Of a stretch of 38,356 nucleotides of DNA, positions 1-9,632 are shown in pieces. Below the pieces are notes generated by a model, which worked only from the letters and a program-made list of their open reading frames with translations, was not told the DNA's origin and did no database searches. The stretch is taken from the NCBI GenBank assembly GCA_003427395.1, contig BFEA01000181.1, positions 2,565,853-2,604,208 on the forward strand. Reading direction: 5' to 3'. The DNA comes from Chara braunii. Lineage: Eukaryota > Streptophyta > Charophyceae > Charales > Characeae. Numbering within the stretch: the stretch's first letter is position 1; each line of letters opens with the position of its first letter. A program made the position numbers and the translations under genes.

Positions 1-4
1 CCCG

Positions 5-200
5 GCCAATCCCGCAGGTGCGCAGAGTGCACGCTACGCCGTGTGGCTCTCCCCTGGCCAATCCCGCAAGTGCGCAGGGTGCGCGCTGTGTCGCGCCGCT
101 CTCCCCCAGCCAATCCCGCTAGTGCGCAGGGTGCGCGCTGTGTCGCGCCGCTCTCTCCCAACCAATCCCACTAGTGCGCAGGGTGCCCGCTGTGTTGCGC
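5..200. repeat. 52-bp tandem repeats inside the left LTR
   Basis: Four units share the core CCAATCCCGC(A/T)AGTGCGCAG and begin near 6, 58, 113 and 166. The same array in the right LTR has about nine units, so copy number changed after or during insertion. There are no unique spacers, so this is a minisatellite. Confidence 0.8.
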
Positions 201-1248
201 GCCTCTCCCCTCTGTTCTCCGCATGTGCCCGGTCATGTGCGTAGTGGTGCGCGCTTCCTCTCCTCCCAGTCCCGTTGGGGTGCGGCTGAGCGACGCGCCA
301 AGATGCGTGTACGGTGACGCACGTTCCCCCCCCGATCCGACGTGCGTGGTGTGGTGCTCGAGTGCACGCCCGCACGCTCGCTCCAGCTCCCGATCCGTAC
401 ATGGTAAAGAACGCGCACGCGCACCTGTGTGCGCTGGTCCTGTTCCCGATCCCGTCCCGTGCGCGAAAGTGCGTGCCAATGTCCCTTGTCCGATCCGCAG
501 CGACGGGGGTGCGTGCGGGTGTGCGCGGCTCCCCCGCTCAATCACCGAGGCGCGCGGGTGTGCACAGTCGCCCGTCCCCCTCTGCTTCCACCGTGCGCGG
601 GCGAGCACGGGCGCGCGCAGTTGCGCGCGGGTGTGCACAATTGCCCGTTCCCCTCTCTCCTTCCACCGTGCGCGGGCGAGCGCGGGCGCGTGCAGTTGCA
701 CGCTATCCCCCCGCCTCGTCGTACGCGGGTATGTGGACGCGCATCTGTCCCGCCGTTGTGCACCGGTGTCCAGCTCCTCCCGTGCGTGTCTCAGTCCGTA
801 CACGTCTCCCTTCCGTAGGCCTCTGCCTGGGCGTGTCGGAGGTGCTTCCTCCCGAGTGTGTCACAGTCCGTGCGTCCCGGCTCCCGTGCGTGTCGAAGTC
901 CCGTGCGCCTCTCCCTCGTGCATGCGAGAAGTGTCTCATTCCTGGGCCCGGTTGAGCTTAAGTACTCCGTCGGGCCCCTCCCCAAGTGTGAGCTTCGGCC
1001 TCGTGTGCATCGACGCTGCCGACAACTTGCAGCGCCTCGGTACCGGGCCTACGCCCGGGCCTGATTGGGCCCTCGAAAAATCCCCGGCGGAAAGGGCCTT
1101 CCTGTCGGGAACTGGGCCCTTTGCAGCGCCCTGGTACCGTGGCTACCCCCGAGCCTGTCCCAGACTCGCCTGGGCCTAGGTGGTCCCCACGCCCCTTTGG
1201 AAGAAAAATCAACTGGTCCAGTGGGACCCTTGCCCGTAGCGCCGGCCT

Positions 1249-1460
1249 GCCTAATGGTCGGTGAGTCTCGACCAGGTAAAGTAGCCTCATTGATCTTAGC
1301 GTCGGTCTGCCTCATGGTCGGTGAGTCCCGGTCCGACAAAACAATATGAAGCAAGGATGTCGCCGCCCCGCTCTTCGGAGTGTCGTCCCGCCGCATGGTC
1401 GGTAAACGTCGGTAGCCCCGTTGGTCGTAGTGTTGGTCTGCCTCATGATCGGTGAATCAC
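1249..1460. repeat. Repeated CATGGTCGGTGAGTC motif in the left LTR
   Basis: The motif CTGCCTCATGGTCGGTGAG recurs near 1249, 1308, 1392 (variant) and 1441, with the same arrangement near 16324, 16383, 16467 and 16516 in the right LTR. On the minus strand it lies within the first 300 bases of the LTR, where retrotransposon promoters and enhancers usually lie. A regulatory role is only inferred. Confidence 0.55.
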
Positions 1461-1548
1461 GACCAGGTAGAATACTGTTGAGTGAGGGTCTCGTTGCGTG
1501 CCCTTGCAAAGGAAGTAAAGTGCGGCGTAGTATTGGAGCCCCCCGACA

Positions 1549-1564
1549 GCACCCCCCCCTTCCC
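1549..1564 (-). other. Polypurine tract of element 1
   Basis: On the minus strand this reads GGGAAGGGGGGGGTGC directly before the LTR start TGTCGGGGGG. A purine-rich run abutting the 3' LTR is the plus-strand primer site for reverse transcription, and it fixes both the LTR boundary and the element orientation. Confidence 0.75.
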
Positions 1565-1730
1565 ATTCTCGACGTCCCCGGCGAGCGATCTTGGTGTATG
1601 AAGGAAGAATGTGGAAAATTTGTTGACTCCTAATCTCTACCCATCAACCCAAGATCATCCTCTCTGTCTTGCCCGGACGCCTTTGCTTCGCTTTTCATTC
1701 TTGCTTCGCTTTTTCTTAGTTGTCCTCTTT

Positions 1731-2228
1731 TTAACCGTAAGCGTTTCTCTGCTCCGCTGCGTCTATCTTGTCAGCTGCGTTTGTTTTCCCTTCTTTATAT
1801 GGTCTGCACCTCTCTGATGGTTCTTTAATCTTACGTTTCCTCTGCTTTTTTGTCGCAGCCAACTTGATGATCTCGTATTTGCCTTTTTTTGTAGTTTTGC
1901 GTTGGGTACGTCGGACCCCTAGGACTTTCTCTTGTCTGCTTTTCAATGATCGCCTAGAGGACTCCCCTACCTCAGAAGTGGATGCTGCCGTAGACTCTTC
2001 TAAGTGCTGATTAGGGGTCTCTCCTACTTGAGAAGTGGTTGCTGCGATAGGTTGATCAAAGTGCTCAACCTTCTTCGTACATTTATCCGGACATGGAGTA
2101 GCCTTTTTTCGGGCTTTAAATACTTTTAAGCGGGCTCCAGACACCGGTTCCTTCCATCTTGTGTCGTCTAATTCCTCTATCAAGTAGGTTCCGCCTTCTA
2201 GTTTTTTGACCACTCGGTAGGGCCCCAT
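1731..2228 (-). pseudogene. pol: Integrase C-terminal (GPY/F-type) domain of element 1
   Basis: The block opens with the GPY/F signature MGPYRVVKKLEGGTYLIEEL, typical of the C-terminal DNA-binding part of Ty3/gypsy integrases. It continues into a long Lys/Arg- and Ser/Thr-rich tail of about 120 residues. I see no chromodomain consensus in the tail. About 220 bp separate it from the integrase core, and that gap is readable as pol sequence only across stops (TAG just after the core, and a TGA near 2358), so the domain is detached from the rest of pol. It is the last coding block before the 3' untranslated stretch and the polypurine tract. Confidence 0.7.
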
Positions 2229-2448
2229 CCATCTGTTTGCTAGCTTCCATGTCCATGTTCTCTCTAATGAGGAGTCATAGAGCAGGACTAGGCTTCCTGT
2301 AGGTATCCCTTCTTGCCTGACCCGAAGATTCTTATCCCATCTTTCTTTCTCTTTTCCTCACTGGGTCTTTAGCGTCTCTATGGTGTCTAAGACGCTGCTC
2401 TCAAGAGTTTCAGCTATTTGTTTGATCCTTGCGGCCAGCAATTACTCC

Positions 2449-2796
2449 CTAGTCGATATGAAATTCTATAGGTAAGGGGCAATGCCGTTCGAACCACAAG
2501 GTGTAAGGTGGGTATCCCGTAGTTGCACGGACCGTAATGTTATCTGCGCAGACTGCGAATCTCAGATACTTCGACCAGTTCTTCTCCTTTCCTTCGCACC
2601 ATTTAGCGAGCGCGTTGACTAGAGATTGGTGCCCCCTTTCTACAGGAGCATTAGTTTGAGGATGATATGTTGTGGATAGTGATACTCGTATTCCCGATCT
2701 CTGAAGCAATTCTTGGACTTCCTTAGCCATGAACTTCGATCCTCTATCCATGACGATCTTCCCTACGCAACCGTATCGAGTGATATATTCAGTCAA
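2449..2796 (-). pseudogene. pol: Integrase catalytic core, second half (element 1)
   Basis: This 115-codon block carries the second and third residues of the integrase D-D-E triad: Asp in KIVMDRGSKF and Glu in YHPQTNAPVERGHQ. The sequence after it is characteristic of Ty3/gypsy integrases. The first Asp lies on the neighbouring block (2804-3793) in another frame. The break between them falls in a run of seven A on the coding strand (T run near 2820-2826), so a single-base indel in a homopolymer is the simplest cause. The block ends in a TAG at 2449. Confidence 0.85.
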
Positions 2797-2803
2797 ATAC
2801 CCA

Positions 2804-3793
2804 CTAACTGCTTTGCCAGTTTTTTTGACGTAGTGGCCATGCCTCGACGAATCCAGTCAAGTCGTCTCTAATGTACATGATGTAGTTCATCCCTCCTTCT
2901 CCCTTGGGCATCTTAACTAAGTCTACGTGAACTTTTTGGCCTACTGCTATTGGATAGGAAGGAAACAAGGGCTCCTTATACTTAACTACCGCCCTCTTCT
3001 GGCATTCTACGTATGTAAGACAGTATGATTCCACGTCCTTATATAAGCCATCCCACCAGTAGAGGTTCCTAATTTTTTCGAAAGTTCTTTTAACTCCTCT
3101 ATGTCCTCCGATGATGCCGTCGTGAAGTTCCGCTATTATCTTCCGACGCTCGTCCTCATCACAGCCCACTGTCATTGGCATTTCGTTTTTAGGTGGTCTC
3201 TTAAAAAGGTGCCCCGCCTTGAGGCAATACTGTTGAGCTTCCTTCCTAAGCTTGTCATCTAACTCGATTTCCCCTATAAGATACCGCCATATCTTATGAT
3301 ACTTGCCAATGTATAAATTCTCAAGGAATAAGGAAGTTCCTCCTGCAGTGGGCTCCATTTTTAAGGAGCTGATGTCCATTTGTAAAAATTTGCCAATACC
3401 ACTAGGCGACCCTAGGTCTCCCTCTTCTAGTGGGATTCGCGAGAGTCCATCAGCAACTGAATTCTTAGCCCCGGATATTCGCTCTATTACGTAGTCAAAC
3501 ATCCTTATATGCATGAGCCACCTTGTGATCGTTGGGTCTGTCAATGAGAAGTTTTTTTGTAAGACAGTTGCCAACGCCGTCGGATCGACCCGTAGTACGA
3601 ACCTTCGTCCGTAAATATAATGTCGGAAAATATTTAAACAGTGTAGCACTCCTAGAACTTCTTTCTTAAACTGTGAGTAGTTCCTCTCGGTGGCGTTTAA
3701 GGTTTTACTCTCAAACTGAGAGGCCTCTCGTTGCCGGCCTGATCCTTTTGAGCCAAGACTCCACCAATAGAGGCAGGTCCCGCATTCGTACAT
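2804..3793 (-). pseudogene. pol: RNase H end, integrase zinc domain and first half of core (element 1)
   Basis: The first 90 or so codons are the RNase H C-terminal half, with the run LNATERNYSQFKKEVLGVL and the end motif SVADGLSRI. The integrase zinc domain follows, with HDGIIGGHRG supplying the two His and a Cys region reading YCLTYVEC. A Tyr stands where the first spacing of a CxxC pair would put Cys. The core then begins with Asp in VHVDLVKMPKGEGG. There is no second, archaeal-type RNase H between RNase H and integrase. The upstream frame (3697-4698) runs into it with a frameshift near 3715. Confidence 0.82.
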
Positions 3794-4698
3794 ACCACGA
3801 ATGACCGATTTTTTTCGTTTTCGAAGTAAGGGACTCCAAGGACTTGACCTCCTTCCTTAAACTTCTCTTTTAGCTTTCTTACTGTATCCTCTTGTTCACC
3901 CGTCCATTGCCATTCTACTCCCTTGCGCAAGAGCTTTCTTAGCAGTTCGGCCTTTGCAGCATAGCCTTTTATGAAATTCCTCCAGAATCCGACCACCCCT
4001 AGAAACTGGCGTATGTCAGTGGTATGTCGTAGGGGAGTAGGCCAGTTCATAAGCTTTTCTAACTTTGCCGGGTTTGGGCGTCTGCCATTTTTGTCGCAGA
4101 TATAACCCAATATCTTTATAGAGGATACCCATCTGTTTTTTGTTCCACTGACGATAAGGTTCGCATCCTCTAACTTCATTAATACTTTCTCGATATCCTC
4201 TGCGTGGGTAGCTACGAATTTCCTCACTCCAGGTCTCACCTCTGTCTCATCTTTCTCATACGGCCCTTTGATCGGGAAATCCAAGAAAACCTCCACCAAA
4301 TTTGGTTTAAATTCTCCCAGAACGGCCACCATCGCTCTGTGGAAGACGGCAACACCATTAGTCCACCCCATTGGGACCACCATCATTTGGACTAGTCCTA
4401 ACGGCGTATGCATCGCTGTTAGATGCCTGTCTCTGTAGTCAAGCGGAATCTCATCATAGCCCGAGAAAAGGTCGCAGACTGAGTAAATTGAACGCCCAGT
4501 TGAGCCTTTGGATAGGAGATCCGCGTTAGGGATTGACCCAACGTCCCTCACAGTGACCTTATTTGTTTTTTGTAAGTCCTGTATCCATCGTAGCTTCCCG
4601 TTTGATATTCGTATGAAGAACCACCGGTTGGCGTAGGCGCTCTTACAAGGCTCCGCTACGAATGTCCTTATCTTCTCCTCTAGAAAGTCGACTATCAT
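3697..4698 (-). pseudogene. pol: Reverse transcriptase and RNase H start (element 1)
   Basis: Ty3/gypsy reverse transcriptase is recognised from IYSVCDLFSGYDEIPLD (first catalytic Asp present), from MHTPLGLVQMMVVPMGWTNG, and from the connection motif IRQFLGVVGFWRNFIKGYA. The YxDD box reads FLDF at 4276-4287, so one catalytic Asp is lost. RNase H begins at about codon 300, but its first catalytic Asp is Asn (CTNAG, codon at 3784-3786). Either change should abolish polymerase or RNase H activity. The block starts four bases inside the end of the preceding block (ATGA overlap at 4695-4698) and ends in a frameshift. Confidence 0.87.
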
Positions 4699-5105
4699 TT
4701 CCTTTTCCTTCTGTGCACACTACCATTCGGCCTCATTCCATGGAGTATAAGGGACCGTATAGATTTTTTAAGTTTAGCATATCGTGGATCTATTCGCCCT
4801 CTTTCTGTGTCACAAAAGGCTTCTGCCTTGTCGCATACTCTTAACGTCTCTATTATGAGTTCTCTCTCCTTTTCTGTTATATTGTTGTCGCCTATATCCA
4901 TTTCCTTTAACCTGTCTTCAGTAATTCTCTGCCCTTCAGCGGCCTTTTGTTCTCTGATCATCTGAGTAATTTCTTCTTCACTGATCCCTATTTCCCCGGT
5001 CCTATCATGGCTGACCGCGGCTGGCTTGACATTTTGGGCTACAGTTTTGTATCTCTTTCCCCCGCCGTGTGGCGGAATTCCTCCAAAAAAGACAGGTTTA
5101 TGCAC
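4695..5105 (-). pseudogene. pol: Pol N-terminal linker in the -1 frame (element 1)
   Basis: This 136-codon frame overlaps the end of the gag-protease frame by 66 bp and lies -1 to it. It starts in the region of the TTTTTTG heptamer and reads VFFGGIPPHGGG from there. It encodes the hydrophilic, charged linker usually found between protease and RT, including a helical Glu/Arg-rich stretch (EEEITQMIREQKAAEGQ). The apparent Met start is probably irrelevant if entry is by frameshifting. The frame ends at 4695 where the RT frame takes over, most likely through decay. Confidence 0.6.
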
Positions 5106-6571
5106 CCACCGAATTCCTCATCGTCAGCCTTTTTTGCATAGGTTGTTCCGTCCACCACATACTTACTTTCTAGGTCCTCGACGTCAATCTTTTTTCCTCT
5201 CACTTTGTGAGGTCCCTGTGTGAGGTCTTCAGATATCATTTGACAAGTTCTCGTATTTAGTCTTCCTTTCTTTGGCAATGAAATCTTATGACGTTTGTCA
5301 AATTCGTTCACGGTCTTCAAGGTAACCCTGCTACCTTGAGGTCCGTCTATGGTAACTGTCTGACTTCCGTCCCGCTTATTTTCGGTGGTGGCGTTGACCC
5401 ATGTCAGCCATGTCCTTCCAAGGATTATTTCTGACGAACAATGCTCGACTGTAAAGACGGGCACAATGACTTGATTTCCGTCGATTACTATCTTGGCTTT
5501 ATGGCATACCCCAAGCGCGGGTTGCTTGAGTTTGTTAGCGGATATCATGGTCATAGCTACGGTCCTGTCTACTTCTAAGCCAAGGTTTCGGGCCACCTTG
5601 TCCTCACAGACAGTGTACTCAGATCCGTCATCGACTATAGCCTCCATGCCTATGCCATTGACTGTGATGTTGAGCTTTCCACTGGCAAGGACGTAAAAGT
5701 AGTCGCTTCCACCGTCACTAGTTTCTACTCGTTTGCCTTCTTCGTTTTGTGTCGTTAGGACTGAGGTTTTCGCCTCCTCCTTCTGTTGTCCAGAAGCTGT
5801 CTCTGGTAGCGGTACTTTAGTTTTCTTCATCATACCTATTAATTCATCCCTCGTCGGGCCACAACCTGCTATGAATTCCTTGAGGGTGATAGGGATTAGC
5901 ATATCCATGACCCTTCTTAATGGTTCCCGTAAATCGACTTCGTCTAACGAGCTTTTTAGGTGAAACTTCTTGGCCGCTCTTTTTCTTGGGGATTGGGGTG
6001 ACTTAGGCGAGTCAATTTGCTCATCCGTCATAGGTTTATCCTTATCTTCTTTCTTCGTCTCGCTTGATTTGCCGACCTCGCCGACGCCTTGGGTACGTAC
6101 GTAGACTTCTGCGTTATTTATTGTCTCCTCAAACTTAATGGATGAAATTCTCATACCCGGGCTTTCTGGTGGTTCGTCGAAGTCGTCCTCGAAAGTTACT
6201 TGGGAGACCTTGGCTGGTAATTGATCCTGGGTTTGATTCCCCTTTGCTTCATTCATTCTCCTCCTTCGGATATCCACATTAATCTTCATCGAGGGTAGGA
6301 AGGGTACCGGTTTGCCTTCATTAGCCCACATGACGTACTTTCGATCGTCAAGTTCAATGATCCCCTCCTTTAGTGCATCCAACATCGCTTGGCAATCTCT
6401 TTTGCGGTGGTCTTCGTCTCCGCAGTACATACAAGCTTTATCATTCCACGTTCGCTTTGGGCTAGGGTCGCTTTTCTCGCGCGTGATCCGGACGGGAGGT
6501 TCCTCCTTTCTCTGGTTATTACTTTGCAGTCTCTCCACTGCCGCCTTTAGGACTACTATCTGTTTTGCCAT
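5039..6571 (-). pseudogene. gag-pro: Gag nucleocapsid and aspartic protease (element 1)
   Basis: A CCHC zinc knuckle, CMYCGDEDHRKRDC, stands at about residues 47-60 of this block and marks the RNA-binding nucleocapsid end of Gag. A charged linker of about 240 residues follows. Next is a retropepsin-like domain with VNGIGMEAIVDDGSEYTVC (active-site strand near 5622-5642; D-D-G where families usually have D-S/T-G) and the later ILGRTWL motif. Protease is therefore in the Gag frame, not the RT frame. The block shares its frame with the three blocks upstream (6683-8200), from which it is separated only by in-frame stops, and it ends at 5039 just past the frameshift signal. Confidence 0.8.
5062..5090 (-). 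promoter_or_regulatory. Candidate -1 ribosomal frameshift signal (slippery heptamer plus hairpin)
   Basis: On the minus strand, T TTT TTG occupies 5090-5084. The codon phase of the gag-protease frame is exactly X XXY YYZ (TC[T] TTT TTG). Eight bases downstream lies a perfect GC hairpin: CCGCC (5075-5071), loop ACAC, GGCGG (5066-5062). Slipping one base back moves the ribosome into the frame that holds the pol linker. Heptamer, spacing and stem all match the established rules for -1 frameshifting. The site lies at the junction of gag-protease and pol. Confidence 0.65.
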
Positions 6572-6682
6572 CTCCTTTTCTCGTTTGTCTGGTCTTTTTC
6601 CCTCTATCTCATCTTTTGGCTTCCACCTGTTATCCTTTGTATTTGACCACTTGGAGGTTCCCCATTCCGCGTCGTTTCTTTT

Positions 6683-7396
6683 TCAGTCGCTCCTGTTTCC
6701 TTTCCTCCATTCGCCCTCGCTTTTGGCTAAGTCCCCTCTTCTAGGTGAGCTCGCGTAGGTTTCCCTTCCTTCGAATTGCGATTTTCCTCCCCTTTTTTTT
6801 GTAGTTACTCCTTTCCCTAGGTTATCGAGAACCCTCACGAGATGTGGCTTCGCACTTTGGCCTTCGATGTCATGGGCTAAAACTTTGACTTCACTAAATG
6901 TCACCTTAGAGGGGCGGTCCCTCATAATCTTCTCTCGTTTTTCCCGAGATAGAAATCCTAGGAATATTTTGCATCTTTCTATTTCGCCCATAAATCCCCT
7001 TTCTACCAGAGGATTTAAAGCCTTCTCGTACCTTCTCGCGAATGCCACCAAACTCTCGTCCTCCTGTTTTTTCATTTCTTTGCGATCTTTTATCGAGTAG
7101 GAGGTCTCATTGCATGCGAAGATTCTGGTAATCCTTTCTCTGAACGTTAGCCAACGCCAGCTGTCCGGAATGGCTTCTCTCACTTCCCGATTTATCTTGC
7201 GGGCTGTATGGTGGAGGAGGTTTATAATCATTTCTTGATCGCTCCATTCCGCCCTCATTCCCAGTACCTCCCAGTCATCTAAGAATTCTGAAACGTTCTT
7301 CCCTGTGAAGATCGTTTGGATTCCGGACAGCACCGGTAATTGGAATGCGTGGGCTCCTAGGAAGGGGGACATGTAAGAGCCCGGTGCATACGCCAT
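6683..7396 (-). pseudogene. gag: Gag capsid domain (element 1)
   Basis: This 237-codon block matches the Retrotrans_gag pattern: an N-terminal FTGKNVSEFLDDWE, then helices with WRWLTFRERITRIFACNETS and EDESLVAFARRYEKALNPL, and a region GEIERCKIFLGFLSREKREKI. Capsid of Ty3/gypsy elements assembles the cytoplasmic virus-like particle in which reverse transcription occurs. It is in frame with the next block. A TGA at 6683-6685 interrupts it in a context (AGC GAC TGA AAA) consistent with a CGA-to-TGA change. Confidence 0.75.
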
Positions 7397-7399
7397 TCT

Positions 7400-7681
7400 T
7401 TAAGGTTGGCTTATAGTTTCCCTATATGGTTCCCTTATGCCGGGATCCGAGAATCGTGCGACTTTATTCCTGTTTAGAACCTCTTTCCTCCACCCTTCAC
7501 TCTTCGAGGTCCTTTCCTCGAGTTCTGTGCCCGTAGTATCTAATTTTCTTAGGGCCTTCCTTAATTTTTCCGCATCTTTCCCAACGTCAGTTCCCATTTT
7601 TCTCACTGGGGTACTCGTCCTTGATTCTTGTGTTTTGACTTCGCCACGAATCGATGATAGATAGGCTCCCTCTGCATCCAT
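7400..7681 (-). pseudogene. gag: Gag linker segment (element 1)
   Basis: This short charged segment (93 codons, Lys/Glu/Arg/Thr-rich, including EKLRKALRKLDTTGTELEER) has coiled-coil-like heptads. It lies in the same reading frame as the blocks on either side and is bounded by TGA at 7691-7693 and TAA at 7400-7402. It is most simply part of one long Gag, between a helical N-terminus and the capsid. No family is recognisable by itself. Confidence 0.55.
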
Positions 7682-7690
7682 ATTTCTATC

Positions 7691-8200
7691 TCAGTCCTCC
7701 AGAAGTAGATCCAAGGCGGCCTTAATTTTTTCCGTTGATTGTTCTAGCAACTTTTGCAACGTGTCGAAGTCCTCGTCTTTTCCTTCAGTTTTCACGACTA
7801 AGGCGGTAGCTAATGCGGTTTGCAGGTAGCGCGAGTTTGCCTCCAACGTACTCAAGGATATCCCATCAACTACTACGTTCGAGAGCTCCCCTAGAGCTCG
7901 AGCGTCGTTCCTCAACTTTTCTGTAGATGTAGTTATTGTCTCTCTCCAGGTGCGCGAGATCGTTTGGCCTTCAAAATTCACAGTGAGGACTTGTATTCTT
8001 GCTAGGAAGAGCTCACCCGCAACTTTCCAGACGGCACACTTCCTGGCTTCTATCGCCGCTTTTGTGGCACACTCAGCTTCCTCTGCCTGGTTTAATTTCT
8101 CATCATGTACTGCTTCCACTAGGACTCGCACTAAAGACCCTTTTCTCTCTGCTCTGGGCGAGAGACTGAACTTTTTTCCTCTAGATTGAGCATTAGCCAT
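7691..8200 (-). pseudogene. gag: Gag N-terminal helical domain (element 1)
   Basis: The 169-codon block begins MANAQSRGKKFSL. It is alanine/glutamate/lysine-rich and probably mostly helical, with LNQAEEAECATKAAIEARKC and a C-terminal FDTLQKLLEQSTEKIKAAL. It is in frame with the capsid and protease blocks, so 8200 to 5039 is one frame broken by three stops, and 8200 is the best candidate Gag start. The ATG overlaps the end of the upstream frame (ATGGCTAA, 8200-8193). I do not recognise a named domain. Confidence 0.6.
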
Positions 8201-8411
8201 TCCTTTCCTGGTTGGGTTTTTTTCGAGCTTGCTTTAGGAGTCTGGCAATGAACTCGTTTCTCCATCCTATAATCTTTTCCCTTTCCTCTCTGTAAATTGC
8301 AACGAGGCGTTCCACGTTTCTTTCCAGTCTATCGAAGGCGGTTTCGTTTGTAGAACCACACCAGTGTTGGTATATTGCGAGCGACTCCTCTACCTTCCTC
8401 TCAATGAGGTC
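8193..8411 (-). pseudogene. End of the accessory ORF region, overlapping the Gag start
   Basis: An open stretch of about 70 codons, with no Met at its start, reads through a Trp/Arg/Glu-rich helical segment (FDRLERNVERLVAIYREERE) and stops at TAA 8195-8193, eight bases inside the Gag ATG context. It is in the same frame class as the tandem domain copies at 9333-10595. This suggests it is the tail of the same accessory polyprotein. The overlap could allow termination-reinitiation into Gag. No homologous family is recognised. Confidence 0.45.
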
Positions 8412-9135
8412 TAATCAAGGATGGCATCAATGTTTGCCTCTCTTCCTCTCACACGCGGGTTCGCGCTTCGTGGATTGTCTCGTCTTTATCTATCTCGCTC
8501 CTCATCCATCCTTCGGTCCAGATCATCACACTGTAGGTTATGTGACTCTCTGTTCTAACTTGTGTCAGTGCCCTTGGCCTTTCGCGCTCTATAGCTTCTT
8601 GTGCCAATCATCGACAACCTAGTGTATCTAACGCTCTAATTGTTCGGATCCGAATAATCAAAGTTATAGTCCCCGCGAAGGATACCCTATTCACTTCCTC
8701 TTCATCAGTCACCGCCCCTGGCATTGCTCTCGGCTTCCTTTTCAATCCCAAGCGTTGCACTAGCAATTGATCATTTTTCTCCTACAATCTAATTTTTCAC
8801 TGCCCTTAAGACCCCCATCAGCCTGCCTCTCTCTTATCTCATGCTCACCCTCCACTCCGAAAAGTCCTGTGTCAAGATACAATTCCCCTTCTTGGTCATT
8901 TAGGCAAGCGGCGCCTCTCCTGATTTTCACTGTCCGAGTCCTGGAACACCTTATCCTTCTACAGATTGACGTTCTCATCGTGCATAGATCCTCCCGAGTC
9001 CATGGCCTTAGAAGTCGGAGCAGATAATCTGACGTCCTTTTATCAAGATCTCGACCCAGTATCCTTTGAAGTACATTTCCGTCCCCCGACCCACAAACTC
9101 CGCCTTTGGCCATTCGTACATTAGTGAAGCAGTAG
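8412..9135 (-). other. Degraded part of the accessory region
   Basis: No frame stays open convincingly across this stretch. The one longer frame (8760-9176) is Arg/Cys-rich and irregular, and other frames give short plausible pieces. I take it as decayed accessory coding sequence between the third domain copy and the Gag-proximal tail. Confidence 0.35.
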
Positions 9136-9608
9136 TCACTCCTGTAGCTGGGAGTATTCGTCTTGTTGCCTCTCAACCTTCCACCCGAGGTCTATCACAG
9201 CCGACCAATTATTTTCAGAGAGCATGAGTCCTTCGACCAGTGGCGATGGTATCCCAATGAAGGGCCTAACGTAAGTACTCCAAGAGAAATTATTTCCTTC
9301 TCGTTCAAGTCTTCTTTTCTCGTCATGCACTAGGTTCGATGCCCTTTGCCAACACAGACTTTTTCATCTTCTACGAATCTACGGTGCGGTACGTATATCC
9401 CAACATCATACTCATCAAGGTTGTTGAAGTAGTAGGTGAGGACATACATACCATCAAGTTCCCACCCTCGACTTTTTAAGCCTTCATACCTGACGATCTC
9501 ATAGGAAACCTCAACTCTCTTTGATATTGTGTCAAGGGAGTTGACCAGCCTCTCCGATTTTTCCTTACCCAATCTCCTACATCTCCTCTGTACCATGTGA
9601 CGACTCAT
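9136..9608 (-). pseudogene. Accessory domain copy C (unknown function, frameshifted)
   Basis: The first part (9608-9333) reads VSYEIVRYEGLKSRG, then GMYVLTYYFNNLDEYDVGIY. The second part continues in another frame from about 9330 with HDEKRRLEREGNNFSWSTY and IGIPSPLVEGL. Together they line up with copies A and B: a Y-E entry strand, a YVLxxxF strand, an (E)YD(I/V)xIY strand, a charged helix, then an aromatic strand and an IPxPxV turn. It is in frame with copies A and B up to the break near 9330. I do not recognise the family. Confidence 0.5.
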
Positions 9609-9632
9609 CTGTGCTTTAATCTCCTTCCTTGG

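Larger units (their letters stand above)
1..1548 (-). repeat. 3' LTR of element 1 (truncated by window edge)
   Basis: This stretch aligns along its whole length with 14879-16625. On the minus strand it begins TGTCGGGGGG at 1548, the same ten bases as the right copy at 16625, and the two copies diverge immediately outside that point. Relative to the right copy it lacks two of the 52-bp tandem units and one 107-bp unit, and it has about 13 extra bases near 620. It is very GC-rich (clearly above 60 percent by eye), unlike the coding interior. The open reading frames that cross it in several frames are by-products of base composition. Confidence 0.85.

Noticed and set aside
171-1179. Long Arg/Pro/Ser-rich open frames on both strands in the GC-rich region, repeated at 14490-16195
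   Set aside because: They lie inside the LTRs, exist in several frames at once, lack any domain and reflect high GC content with few stop codons.
2804-3793. Assignment of element 1 to the Tat/Ogre lineage because of its size and upstream ORF
   Set aside because: No second RNase H lies between RNase H and integrase, a hallmark of that lineage. The resemblance may be convergent.
4695-4698. ATGA overlap as a programmed reinitiation site between the pol linker and RT
   Set aside because: Pol domains are normally one polyprotein, and many nearby breaks are plain decay; a random frameshift explains it better.
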